From positions 557,072-621,071 of the forward strand of contig NZ_AUAS01000002.1 of NCBI RefSeq assembly GCF_000428845.1: a DNA stretch of 64,000 nt. The letters run 5' to 3'. The stretch's first letter is position 1. Each line of letters opens with the position of its first letter. Made by a program: the position numbers and the translations under genes. Below the pieces are notes generated by a model. It was not told where the DNA came from. It saw nothing but the letters and a program-made list of their open reading frames with translations, and ran no database searches. Of the stretch, positions 46,336 through 56,061 are shown one piece after another. This DNA is from Dyadobacter alkalitolerans DSM 23607 (GTDB lineage Bacteria > Bacteroidota > Bacteroidia > Cytophagales > Spirosomataceae).

Positions 46336-48999
46336 TTACTCACTTTTTAAACTCTTCACAGGATCCAGCAGCGCAGCCTTAATGGCCTGGTAACTAACAG
46401 TGATCATGGTAATCAGCATTGCACCCGATGCCGCAGCGACAAAAACCCACCATGGCATTTCGGTACGGTATTCGTATTTCAAAAGCCAGGCATTCAGGAA
46501 GTAATGTGCAACAGGTGCAGAAATCACACAGGATAAGATCACCAGTTTCACAAAATCGCCGGAGAGTAATGCCCATAAGTTTGCTACGGAAGCTCCCAAG
46601 ACTTTCCGGACCCCTATTTCCTTGGTGCGCTGCTCAGCCGTAAAGGAGGCTAACCCGAATAATCCGAGGCAACTGATTAAAATTGCAAGGGTGGCGAATG
46701 CAGATGCAAGCCTGGCAATGCGTTCTTCCGTTGCAAATTTCAGTGCATATTGCTGATCCGTGAACTTGTAGTCAAACGGGCTGCCGGGGTTGAACTTCCT
46801 GAAAACGGTCCCGACTTTTGCCAGTGAACTGGTGGCTGATTGGTATGGGTTCAGCTTAATGTTAATTACATTGGCCCAGTTGTAGTCTAGCATAAACACC
46901 GTAGGATAAACCGGCTGAAAGGGCGAGTCCATTACCATATCCTTAATCACGCCCACCACCGTAAATGGCTTTCCATGCCACTTCATGATCTTACCGACGA
47001 TTTCAGCGGGGTGTTTCAGTCCCATGTATCTCACGGCTTTTTCATTAAGGACCATTCCTGACGAGTCCGTGGCATATTCTCTTGATAAATCTCGGCCATT
47101 AATAAATTTCCAGCCCACAGTTTTACCAAAATCGTGGCTTACTGCAATCGTTCCGAAGTTTTCCTTAAAATTTGGATCCTTTCCTTCCCAATCAAATCCG
47201 CCATTGGAAGAGTTCATATCCGTTGTCGGCGTTGATGAAGTGGACATATTTACCACCGCGCCTGTTTTCAGCAAATCACTTCTTAGTGCATTGTAATGCC
47301 CATATAGTTCGGGCGTATTCATATTTACGGTAATCAGCCCGCTGCGATCATAACCAATAGGGCGGTTTTTGGCATGCTGAATTTGCTTGAAAACAATGAT
47401 GGTTCCGATGATTAGAGTAACCGAAACGGTGAATTGCAAAACGACAAGCACCTTGCGTGGAATTGAGGCATAACGGCCGACGTTGATAATCCCTTTCAAA
47501 ACTTTAACAGGCTGGAAAGAGGAAAGGTAAATGGCAGGATATATTCCGGAGAAAATGCCGGTTATCAGCGTAAATGCAATCCCTAGCAACCAGAACAAGG
47601 CATTATCAAACGGAAAATCAATCTTTTTGTCTGCTACCTCGTTGAAAAAAGGCAAAATGACGATGACCAGCAATATGGAAAGTAGGAAAGCCAGGGCCAC
47701 AACCATCAGTGATTCTGTAAAAAACTGGTTGATCAGCTGCGCGCGGTAGGATCCGACTGCTTTGCGGATGCCGACTTCCTTAGCACGTTTCTCCGACCTG
47801 GCCGTACTCAGGTTCATAAAGTTAATGGACGCAAGAAGCAGCACAAAGACTCCGATAATGCCAAACAGCCAGACATACTGGATCCGTCCGTCGAGGTTCC
47901 CGGCTTTGTCCCAGCCACTGTACAAATGCCATTTTTGCATGGGTTGGAGAAAGATCTCGGGCTTAAAGAATGCAGTCTCAGGAGCGTGTTCCAGTTTTAC
48001 ATTCCGGATCTTTTCCGAAACCGTTTCAAAGTCTGAATTGGGACTAATCTGTACAAGTGTCTGCCACGAATTGTTATTCCACTCATCGTTTTCAACGGCC
48101 GTTTTAACCCAGTTTTGCGTGGCAACATACAAACTCCACGGCGCGATAAATGAAAGATCCCTGAATTCGGTGTTATAAGGAAGATCCTCGTAAACACCTG
48201 TTACCCTGAGGTTCATGCTATTGTCCAGCTTCACGATCTTGTCCATCGGATTCTCTGTCCCGAACAATGCCTGTGCAACAGACTCTGACAACATAATGGA
48301 ATTCTGATCTTTAAGCCCGGCTCGTGTGCCTTGTTTCATGTTAAGGGAAAACATGTCGGGCGCTTCGGCGCTTAGATAATTGCCCTTTCTGGTAAATTTC
48401 CTGTCGCCGTAAGCCAGGATATGCTCACTGTTCCATGACGACATGATGACGTATTCAAAATCGTCCGCAAACTTTACACCAAGCTCTTTCCCCATTGGCG
48501 CAGGCATGTACTCGCCGTAAGAGATCTCATTGTTAAAAGCACCTTTCTGCATGACCTTAGCAATGCGATCGTAATTCTTGTGATACCTGTCGAAAGCAAA
48601 TTCATCGTAAATCCACAACCCGATCAGCATTGCCACAGCCATGCCCAGGCCCAGGCCACCTATGTTTATGGCCGAATAACCTCTGTTTTTTGCAAGGTTC
48701 CTGAACGCGATTTTTAAATAATTTTTTAGCATATCAATACCGATTAAAGGGTTAGAAGAATAGTTATGATCCCATTGGCTGGCTGCACGTTTTCGCCGGA
48801 TATATCTGAGTTTGAAAAATCCCAGCACTTCCCACCAGTAGTCGCTGCGTGCCTTTTTAATGCCGGCACTTTCTGCCTTATAAATAAATGCTTCGTGAAG
48901 ATCGCCCTGAATCGATTCCAACAAATGCGGAGCACAAAAAAGACGAAGCAATTTATCGGCCAATGGCGGTGGCTCGGGAAGTTTGTCGTGCTGGTTCAT
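46336..48999 (-). CDS. FtsX/MacB-type ABC transporter permease with PadR-linked N-terminal domain
   Basis: 887 residues. Residues 1-90 are the soluble prefix domain found in permeases encoded beside PadR regulators (P-P-L-A-D-K-L-L-R-L-F-C-A-P-H-L). Two FtsX permease halves follow, each with a large periplasmic domain. The hallmarks are S-E-K-R-A-K-E-V-G-I-R-K-A-V-G near 408 and Q-R-T-K-E-I-G-V-R-K-V-L-G-A-S near 788. No ATPase is encoded next to it. It should move a lipid, peptide or drug or transmit a mechanical signal. Its start overlaps the PadR stop by four bases. Confidence 0.92.
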   Translation of the reverse strand: MNQHDKLPEPPPLADKLLRLFCAPHLLESIQGDLHEAFIYKAESAGIKKARSDYWWEVLGFFKLRYIRRKRAASQWDHNYSSNPLIGIDMLKNYLKIAFRNLAKNRGYSAINIGGLGLGMAVAMLIGLWIYDEFAFDRYHKNYDRIAKVMQKGAFNNEISYGEYMPAPMGKELGVKFADDFEYVIMSSWNSEHILAYGDRKFTRKGNYLSAEAPDMFSLNMKQGTRAGLKDQNSIMLSESVAQALFGTENPMDKIVKLDNSMNLRVTGVYEDLPYNTEFRDLSFIAPWSLYVATQNWVKTAVENDEWNNNSWQTLVQISPNSDFETVSEKIRNVKLEHAPETAFFKPEIFLQPMQKWHLYSGWDKAGNLDGRIQYVWLFGIIGVFVLLLASINFMNLSTARSEKRAKEVGIRKAVGSYRAQLINQFFTESLMVVALAFLLSILLVIVILPFFNEVADKKIDFPFDNALFWLLGIAFTLITGIFSGIYPAIYLSSFQPVKVLKGIINVGRYASIPRKVLVVLQFTVSVTLIIGTIIVFKQIQHAKNRPIGYDRSGLITVNMNTPELYGHYNALRSDLLKTGAVVNMSTSSTPTTDMNSSNGGFDWEGKDPNFKENFGTIAVSHDFGKTVGWKFINGRDLSREYATDSSGMVLNEKAVRYMGLKHPAEIVGKIMKWHGKPFTVVGVIKDMVMDSPFQPVYPTVFMLDYNWANVINIKLNPYQSATSSLAKVGTVFRKFNPGSPFDYKFTDQQYALKFATEERIARLASAFATLAILISCLGLFGLASFTAEQRTKEIGVRKVLGASVANLWALLSGDFVKLVILSCVISAPVAHYFLNAWLLKYEYRTEMPWWVFVAAASGAMLITMITVSYQAIKAALLDPVKSLKSE

Positions 49000-49334
49000 A
49001 GGTTTGAGGAAAGCTTCAATGGATTCAGGATTCTATCCCAAAAACTCACACGTACCTCCTGAATTTCGTGCAGCGTCCGCTGCCCAAAAGCGGTTACTTT
49101 AAACAGTCTTTTGCGCCTACCTCCCCTTTCGGCAGTAGGTTCTCCCATTTCGGATTTTACCATACCCTTTTCTTCTAGCCGCTGCAAAGCCGAATGAACT
49201 TGGTTCAGCCTTACGTCCCGGCCAGTTTGTTCAATGATTTCAAGCATCAGCACCACGCCATAAGCGCGTTCATTCATCACCGCAACGGTTAGCAGGACGA
49301 TTTCTTCAAACTCACCTAAATAGGTCCGTCTCAT
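48996..49334 (-). CDS. PadR-family transcriptional regulator
   Basis: 112 residues forming one winged helix-turn-helix of PadR type (E-F-E-E-I-V-L-L-T-V-A near residue 7, L-N-Q-V-H-S-A-L-Q-R-L-E-E-K-G-M-V near 42, R-R-K-R-L-F-K-V-T near 74). It probably represses its own operon, which includes the permease overlapping it by an ATGA junction. Confidence 0.92.
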   Translation of the reverse strand: MRRTYLGEFEEIVLLTVAVMNERAYGVVLMLEIIEQTGRDVRLNQVHSALQRLEEKGMVKSEMGEPTAERGGRRKRLFKVTAFGQRTLHEIQEVRVSFWDRILNPLKLSSNL

Positions 49335-50002
49335 ATGTTTTTATAACTTCTACTTTTGCTGATTAAATAGTCGAGCCAAAAAAGAAAATGTTTAATAATA
49401 GGTTGATTGTTAGACATTTAGATTCACTATACTTGTAGCGTAATGTCCGATACCGGACACCTGAATGTTCGCTATCAAAACAGTTAATTACACCTGTTCT
49501 TAACATTCTCAGAAACTTCGCTCCCCCGGCTATCCCTTCTTGTGATTTTGTTATTTAGAATATTACAGTTTAACGGCAACAAAGTACTAAGCTGTACTAT
49601 ATTGGCCTCTCTGCTGCTGATATCGCTTATTTGGCGGTGTAAGTCATTTTCATTTACACCAAGGTTTGAATGAACCGGCCCATGCAAAATATTTCTTCTA
49701 ACCATTGCAAAACAATTTTTCAAATTCACACTAATGAGGGGAGAATATTCAGAGGGTTAGAGGGTACGGAAAAACCACCGAATAAATTTCACACAAATCC
49801 TTATAGATAGAATTGATATCTAGCGGTTAGCTCAAAGACGGCATCAGCAAATATCCTGCACGTTAGAGGCAAGGTATCTGAGCCCACTTACTATACCTTA
49901 CAAGTCGGACCAGCTAAACGTAGCATCGGCTTTTATATCGAAAATTCACCCATGCATATAAGTGGTGATGCCAAAGCTATGTGGTCTGTCAAAGTTACCG
50001 GG
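49335..50002. other. 668-base gap before the truncated permease
   Basis: No supported gene. A minus-strand frame of 81 codons (49484-49729) lacks family character. The end of the gap (about 49950-50002) is open in the permease frame up to a TGA at 50003-50005 and may be corrupted 5' sequence of that gene. Confidence 0.5.
49760..49783 (+). repeat. Dispersed 24-bp motif, copy 2
   Basis: Shares the 17-base core CGGAAAAACCACCGAAT with 12281-12297 and differs from the longer 24-base copy at two positions. Intergenic. Role unknown. Confidence 0.45.
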
Positions 50003-50005
50003 TGA

Positions 50006-51742
50006 GCAAATTTCGTCCGGACCTATGTACAGCTTCACCCGGACGCCGATCCGGCCTTGGTGGATTCCAAGATTAAAAATTTTGTTGATCCTTTCATTAA
50101 AAATTCAAAAAAGCCATCCAGTGATTTCAAGATAGATTTGGTTTTGCAGCCATTTTCAGAGAGATACCTACATTCTGCTTATGTAAATGGCAAGCCAGCC
50201 GGGGGACGAATCACTTATGTCTGGTTATTTAGCGGAGTCGGGTTATTTATTTTGCTGATTGCCTGTATCAATTTTATGAACCTTGCCACTGCAATGTCTT
50301 TAAAGAGAAGCAAAGAGATAGGCATCCGCAAGGTGGTCGGCTCGGCCCGCTCGGGCGTGGTTGCCCAGTTGTTTGTTGAAACTTGGCTATTGACATTAAT
50401 AGCAGTTTTTTTAGCCTTGGTTATCAGTTGGTTGTCATTGCCCTACATTGCAGATCTTACAGAGCGTCCGATGGAGCTACCCCTGAAAAGCTCAACATTT
50501 TGGCTGGCACTTACAGGACTTGTTTTCTTTATTGGCTTAGTTGCTGGCAGTTATCCTGCTTTGTATTTATCGTCATTGAATCCTGTAAGTGTATTGAAGG
50601 GAAAGCAACATTTTTTCGGGGTTGTTTCTATTCGCCAGGCACTTGTTGGCTTCCAGTTTACGCTTTCCGTCCTGTTTATCATTGCGACGTCAGTCGTCTC
50701 CAAGCAGACAAAATTTCTACAAACCAAAGAAACCGGCTATGACCGGTCCGGCATTCTTTACATACCTATTGAAGCCGGTTCATCGACCAGATATGAAGTA
50801 TTTCGCGGCAAAGCCCTTGAATTACCCGGAGTCCTTGGCATAGACCTTACAAGTGAACCACCTCATGCTATGGGATTGAAAACCCACAATGCAGACTGGA
50901 TAGGAAAGAGCCCGACCACCACGGTTACTTTCTATCCGACTTCTGTTGGATATGACTTTGTTAAGGTCATGGGCTTGAAAATTGTAGAAGGCCGGGATTT
51001 TTCAAGAGCGTTTGCAACAGACACAAACAGTTACATTGTTAATGAGCAAGCCATCAAACAAATGGGACTGAAAGATCCTATCGATAAATCATTCAGCGTT
51101 TACGGTAACAAAGGTGTCATTATTGGTGTGATGAAAGACTTTCATTTTAATTCATTACGCCAGCCGATAGAACCGCTTGTGATAAGTATCGATGAAAACC
51201 TGAATTTTGGCAATATTCTGGTCCGGATCCAACCTGGTAAGACAAGAGAAGCCCTGACGGGTTTGGAGAATTTATACAAAAACTTAAATCCGGAGTATCC
51301 TTTCACTTTCTCATTCCTTGACCAAGAGTATCAGAAACAATATCGGAGTGAGCAGATCATTGAAACCATAACCAGCTTATTTTCTGGCCTGGCGATATTC
51401 ATTGCCTCACTTGGATTATTTGGTTTGGCTGCTATAACAGCAGATCAGCGTACGAAGGAAATCGGAATCAGGAAGGTTCTTGGGGCTTCCGTGACGAGTA
51501 TTGTAACACTGCTTTCCAGCAACTTTTTGAAACTGGTAGTGATTTCTATTGTCATTGCATCTCCTATCGCCTGGTTTGTCATGCAAAGATGGTTGCAGGA
51601 ATTTGCATACAAAGTAAATATTGGCTGGGGCATATTTGGCTATACGGACTTCTTAGCCTTGGGGATTGCGTTATTGACAGTCAGTTACCAAAGTATTACA
51701 GCGGCTTTGTTAAATCCAATAAAGTCACTCAAATCAGAATAA
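50006..51742 (+). pseudogene. 5'-truncated FtsX/MacB-type permease gene
   Basis: The open frame begins right after a TGA at 50003-50005 and has no ATG before the family sequence (A-N-F-V-R-T-Y-V-Q-L-H-P-D-A-D). A TTG at 50057 is the only early start-like codon. It keeps the end of the first periplasmic domain, both sets of membrane helices, S-K-E-I-G-I-R-K-V-V-G-S-A and Q-R-T-K-E-I-G-I-R-K-V-L-G-A-S, and ends I-K-S-L-K-S-E like the intact permease nearby. Roughly the first 200-300 residues, including the first membrane helix, are missing. Probably non-functional. Confidence 0.75.
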
Positions 51743-52019
51743 TTGTCCACAATGGCTCCTGCGGGACCTTTTGGCAACTAAGCAAAGGTTACACCAGCGA
51801 TATATTTTAAACTGTAAACCTCGAAATTTAAGTACTCAGCATTCCGTTCATTTTCATTGCATTGCTTATTATAGCTGGCCGTCTCAACAAGTCTATCCAC
51901 AAGTGAATAAAGACAAAATAGTAGTACGATTTAATGTATACCTACTTATATTAAATGTACAATACTGCCACTTCTGGATAGGGAATCGCATAAAATCGAA
52001 AATCGTCCTGAGTTCGTTT

Positions 52020-53741
52020 AAACGTCCGTGGCCGTTGCAGAACTATCCTTATAAATTAAGTCTTGGGAATTATTAGTGCTGACTTCTGAGAATTTTAAGA
52101 ATTTGGCGTAAAAGCAATCGAGGGCTTCAGAAATGCGCCTATTAAGTGACCCATGGTCTCCATTGCTGCTCCATTTGTCAATTTCCTTTTGAATGTTTTG
52201 AGGTACTTTTTGAGGTTGAAGCAGGTCGCTGCCATTAGCATCACCTTATGTGCTGCGGCTTTTCCTAAAACATTGATTTTACTTAGTCCGTAATGATGGA
52301 TCAGGCTTCCAAAGACCGGCTCTACCGTGCTTTGTCGGACTTGTTTCATCCGTTTCCCTCGCCTGCTTAATTGTCTTTCATAGGCTCGGTGGTAATAATC
52401 TTCATAAGCTGTCGTAAATATTCTTTTAAATAATGACTTAGGTGTGCAGGATTCTTTTAGAACACAGGGAATGCAATCCTTTTTTGAAGCCCGGTAGTTT
52501 TTGATAAGCTTCCCGTCAGATGTTAGATCGAAGCCTTTAAAAGGAATTGTCTTCCCCATGGTACACGTAAAAACATCTTCTTTCCTGTCATAGGTAACCC
52601 ATTCTCTTTCTGGTTTATACTTGCCAAAAACAGGGATCCATGGTGTGACATTTCTCAGTTCCAGGAACTCGTAATTAAAACCATTTGAGTATCCTGCATC
52701 TGCTAGGAGCTCTGTCATACGAAGCTCATTTGCTTTCAGTCGGCTTTGAACTTGTAGAGTCATTGCTGGCAGATACTGACTGTCTCTTCCATCTGCAAAG
52801 TCGGCCTGTATATGGCTGATCACACCCTGACCTGTATCTACTGCCATACTGCAGTGATAGTTAAGTTTTCTTGCCTTGCCAGGCTTTACCGAAATACGAG
52901 CATCCGGATCATGCGGACTATAATGCGTTTTATTACTGAATAACTGGGCTTTTTCATGAGAAGCGCCGCTGGCTCCGACCGGATTTTTACGCAGTTTATC
53001 ATGAATATGTTTAACACGCTTCAAATGATGCTGCGGAGCAGTGATCAACCCCACCGTGGAAGTTACAGCAGTGCTTGTTTGATTTTGGTTTTCGGTGTCT
53101 ACGGCTTCAATGTGCCTTTCAACAGACTGAAAAGGTCTTTTCAGTTCAAGGCTTTCCATTGAAGCATTCGCCTTAATGGGAGCCGAACGGCCGCCGCCGC
53201 GGTCTATGGCCTGGGTATGTCCACTGACCATGCCCTTATCAACACATAAAGCAAATATCTTATTGAACAGAGCCTCAGAAACGGTAGCTGGATATAATTG
53301 TCTGGTCTGACTGATGGTCGAATGCCAGGGTAATTGCTCATCAATATCATAGCCCAAAAAGTAAAGAATGTCCATGCGCATCGAGCAGTGATCTACCAAT
53401 TTGCGGTCAGACGTAATATTTTCCAGGTAACCGACAAGCATAAGCTTGAACCGGGTCGCCGGGCGAAATACGACCGGGTCTATGGATGGGTTTCCGGTGC
53501 GACCATACAGGTCTCGGGTATCGCTGTAAATGGATTGTAGATCCAGAGTCTCTCTGAGCCTCCTATAAAAATTATCCTTCGGGATCCGCTCGCATAACTG
53601 GAAGCTCATAAACAGCTTTTCGGCGGCCGTCGCACGGAGTAATTTTTTCTTCCTTGCATTCCTGAAGTTACAAAGATCCAAGCAGTTATGGAAAGGATTT
53701 GGACTGTCTTTCATTGAGTTCTGCAACGGCCACGGTGGTTT
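52020..53741. mobile_element. IS1182-type insertion sequence with perfect 19-bp terminal inverted repeats
   Basis: The left end CCGTGGCCGTTGCAGAACT (52026-52044) is the exact reverse complement of the right end (53717-53735). AAAC/GTTT at 52020-52023 and 53738-53741 extend the symmetry across a two-base mismatch. A single transposase gene fills the inside. I see no obvious target duplication next to the ends. The element looks complete. Confidence 0.88.
52095..53714 (-). CDS. IS1182-family DDE transposase
   Basis: 539 residues from the ATG at 53714, which directly follows the right inverted repeat. The longer frame from 53765 would run through that repeat. The N-terminal DUF772-type domain has D-L-Y-G-R-T-G-N-P-S-I-D-P-V-V-F, M-R-M-D-I-L-Y-F-L-G-Y-D-I-D and L-P-W-H-S-T-I-S-Q-T-R. 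The DDE core holds A-I-D-R-G-G-G, T-E-L-L-A-D-A-G-Y-S and V-E-P-V-F-G-S-L. Compared with what I know of the family, five residues R-P-A-T-R are inserted between P-V-V-F and F-K-L-M-L-V-G-Y-L-E-N. Confidence 0.9.
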   Translation of the reverse strand: MKDSPNPFHNCLDLCNFRNARKKKLLRATAAEKLFMSFQLCERIPKDNFYRRLRETLDLQSIYSDTRDLYGRTGNPSIDPVVFRPATRFKLMLVGYLENITSDRKLVDHCSMRMDILYFLGYDIDEQLPWHSTISQTRQLYPATVSEALFNKIFALCVDKGMVSGHTQAIDRGGGRSAPIKANASMESLELKRPFQSVERHIEAVDTENQNQTSTAVTSTVGLITAPQHHLKRVKHIHDKLRKNPVGASGASHEKAQLFSNKTHYSPHDPDARISVKPGKARKLNYHCSMAVDTGQGVISHIQADFADGRDSQYLPAMTLQVQSRLKANELRMTELLADAGYSNGFNYEFLELRNVTPWIPVFGKYKPEREWVTYDRKEDVFTCTMGKTIPFKGFDLTSDGKLIKNYRASKKDCIPCVLKESCTPKSLFKRIFTTAYEDYYHRAYERQLSRRGKRMKQVRQSTVEPVFGSLIHHYGLSKINVLGKAAAHKVMLMAATCFNLKKYLKTFKRKLTNGAAMETMGHLIGAFLKPSIAFTPNS

Positions 53742-53940
53742 TTTAGACAGATCTCCTGTCTGCATACTTCTCTAACATATCTCATTAACTTAATCAAGGT
53801 TGGCTACAAGCAATCTAGAAATTTGAGATGATCATTTAAGACAAAATTTTATATAACTAATAATGTAGTAGTTGACACATCATCTAGTCTTACCAAATGG
53901 ACGTTTCGTGCAACAAATATTTAAGAGCTTTCTCTATTAG

Positions 53941-54411
53941 CTAGTTTTCTTTGTTGATAAGTAACGGAGATAGTGGTGATTTCTGCAAATCTTGGCCATT
54001 ATACTGAAAATGAGTATACTCATAAGTAGTAAAGCATTTGTCGTCAGTTTGCCTATACCAAACATCCAATGTGTCAGAATCTAGGCTGTTAAATTGAAGT
54101 CTTAACGATGATTCCCCGGACTTTCCCCGAATATTTCTTTGGATATCTGCCGCGAAGACGAACCCACCGGCCACTGGCAAATACTCCATATTTAAAACAA
54201 TCCACTCCTATTCTTCGAGATCGAAAAGCCTGATGGAATCTACTGAATAGTAAGATTTCGTTGTATCCACGAGATTATTGCCTTTGATGTCAACAATTGA
54301 AAATCTGAGTGGTGGCGTTATCGCAGCATCGCCAGTATCTGAGCAATCATCACAGGCAGTAAAGGCAAAGCTAAACGCCAGAAGAAATAACAATAAGCAG
54401 TGTGCTTTCAT
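53941..54411 (-). pseudogene. Lipoprotein gene interrupted by an in-frame amber codon
   Basis: From 54411 a lipoprotein signal (F-A-F-T-A-C-D-D-C) leads to D-S-I-R-L-F-D-L-E-E, then TAG at 54208-54210. The same frame then continues E-W-I-V-L-N-M-E-Y-L-P-V-A-G-G-F-V-F to a stop at 53941, with a sensible beta-rich end (L-D-V-W-Y-R-Q-T-D-D-K-C). Frame and spacing fit one protein of about 156 residues with one nonsense mutation. I do not recognise a function. Confidence 0.7.
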
Positions 54412-54829
54412 TTGTGAGCGGTTTTCAATGTTGACACGGCTAAATGATTTTTAGTTGCGTAGTATAACAAATCTGGCAGGATAACAAAGATTAAAAGATC
54501 CGCTGCTTCACCTGCTACTATCAGATCCGGAATGCAATGGGCAAAGTGCGCTCAACTTGTAAAACCAAGAACTTCGCCCAATTGTCGCTTCCCCTCTTGT
54601 TCTGTGTTTTCATTTACATATAAAATGTTAACCTGACAAAAAATAGGGCACCTGGCTCCTCTCCTTTCTATCCATATGGTTCACACATCAACCGTCCCGG
54701 CACGTGAACATGAGTAAGTGTCAAAAAATACAGACGTTATTTGCGACTGGCGACGTTGACGGTTACTTGACTTTAACTTTCGAATTCTTAAATTAGGGTT
54801 TTGAGTAATAGTAAAACAAAACAGTACAT
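54412..54829. other. 418-base gap with one copy of a diverged repeat
   Basis: No gene is supported. The stretch 54676-54749 resembles 55819-55890, both starting ATGGTTCACA and ending TTGCGACTG. The last 60 bases should carry the promoter of the next gene. Confidence 0.5.
54676..54749 (+). repeat. Diverged repeat, copy 1
   Basis: Shares ATGGTTCACA, TCAAC, GTGTCA, AAATAC and TTGCGACTG in the same order with 55819-55890. Here a TAA interrupts the reading frame. Confidence 0.4.
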
Positions 54830-55369
54830 ATGATCAAAGGAATTTCACTTGCAGTGATAATTTGGTTGTTATCAAATACGATCTATCGGACCTATGGTCA
54901 AGATTGGAGACCTATATTTGATTTCGGGCTAACAGCCGAGACTGTCCTTTATAATAAACCGTTGACATTAAGTGAATATCTATCAAAAAGTGCGGCACTC
55001 GACCCAGGTGATGAATGTATGGTTAAGATGTCAACATTTTATTTCCGAGTAAATGGCCAGGGAATTGTTGATAGTATTGAAGTTAAGGGGAATCTTGATA
55101 ACCAATCCGTTAAAACGATTAAATCGAATATTTATGCAACGAAAGGGAAATGGAAGTTGCCTCCAAATTCCAAACCTTCAGATAGCTGTTGGTTCGTCTT
55201 TCCATTCATTGATTTTGGTAGATCACGACTGTGCAACTCACAGCAAAATATTTCAAGGACCCAATTGTTTGAATTGGTCAGCTTATACTCGGAAAGAGAA
55301 TTAACATTCGACAGACATAAACGGCTTATCATACCTCCTAACGAGCCATTCATGATTAGCGAAAAATGA
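54830..55369 (+). CDS. Secreted hypothetical protein
   Basis: 179 residues with a signal peptide (to about residue 23, Y-G-Q). The soluble part has F-Y-F-R-V-N-G-Q-G-I-V-D-S-I-E-V-K-G-N-L near residue 70, a pattern that loosely recalls TonB C-terminal-like domains of Bacteroidota, and two Cys residues (C115 region and S-R-L-C-N). I cannot name the family. It is one of the few intact-looking genes in this eroded stretch. Confidence 0.6.
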   Translation: MIKGISLAVIIWLLSNTIYRTYGQDWRPIFDFGLTAETVLYNKPLTLSEYLSKSAALDPGDECMVKMSTFYFRVNGQGIVDSIEVKGNLDNQSVKTIKSNIYATKGKWKLPPNSKPSDSCWFVFPFIDFGRSRLCNSQQNISRTQLFELVSLYSERELTFDRHKRLIIPPNEPFMISEK

Positions 55370-55390
55370 AATTTGGCCCATTATGAACTA

Positions 55391-55666
55391 CTACCTTTCG
55401 TACGTGAAGCAAACGGCTAACCAGATAAGGGCAAACAGCCAGGCCATCGCTGTCTTCCAGCGCCCAGGCCAATTCCGAATTGAAAAATAGAGTAGGACTT
55501 CCACCCCTAAAGCTGCCATGCCTGCCATCAAGTAATACTGGAATGGGAGCCTGTCAGCATCGACGCTTCTCTCAAAAAGCGTCTGGAATATCGAAAACAG
55601 CATGCTTCCAATGAGCATGAAGCGCCACCAATCTTTTTGCAATTCCTGCTTCTTAACCTGATCCAT
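55391..55666 (-). CDS. Small three-helix membrane protein
   Basis: 91 residues with three membrane segments (about 15-28, 42-61 and 70-87) and a charged start (M-D-Q-V-K-K-Q-E-L-Q-K-D-W-W). It converges with the preceding secreted protein gene, 21 bases apart. The family is not recognised. Confidence 0.55.
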   Translation of the reverse strand: MDQVKKQELQKDWWRFMLIGSMLFSIFQTLFERSVDADRLPFQYYLMAGMAALGVEVLLYFSIRNWPGRWKTAMAWLFALIWLAVCFTYER

Positions 55667-55818
55667 AACCTATGTACGCATGAATATAATTAAACTCACG
55701 TCGACCGTCCTACTATTATTGCCAAATGGGAAAGGCAGCCAAACCTGGTCAGATACTGCTTAATATTTTAATTTACACTTTCAGTCAGTCCGCGGTATGC
55801 TTTTCATTCATTTTAAAG

Positions 55819-55890
55819 ATGGTTCACATGTCAACAGTATTCACCGGCAAAAGTGATCGAGTGTCAGAAATACGAAGGTTCTTGCGACTG
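55819..55890 (+). repeat. Diverged repeat, copy 2
   Basis: Reads M-V-H-M-S-T-V-F-T-G-K-S-D-R-V-S-E-I-R-R-F-L-R-L in frame, where copy 1 at 54676-54749 has a stop. Possibly the 5' end of a vanished gene or element. Confidence 0.4.
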
Positions 55891-56061
55891 AATCAGAATA
55901 TTGAAAATAAATCTCTGGACCGTGTTGGGCAATCCATAAGCAGATCCACTGGAAAAGGTTTTAAATAATGCTTCATACTATCGCATGATATCTTGCGGTT
56001 TGCGATCATTTTCAATTCTTGAGGTGTAGCATAATAAAAGCAAGACCAGCCACTTGCTGGA

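Noticed and set aside
49484..49729. Minus-strand frame of 81 codons (possible small peptide gene)
   Set aside because: No signal, leader or family motif and no modifying enzymes nearby.
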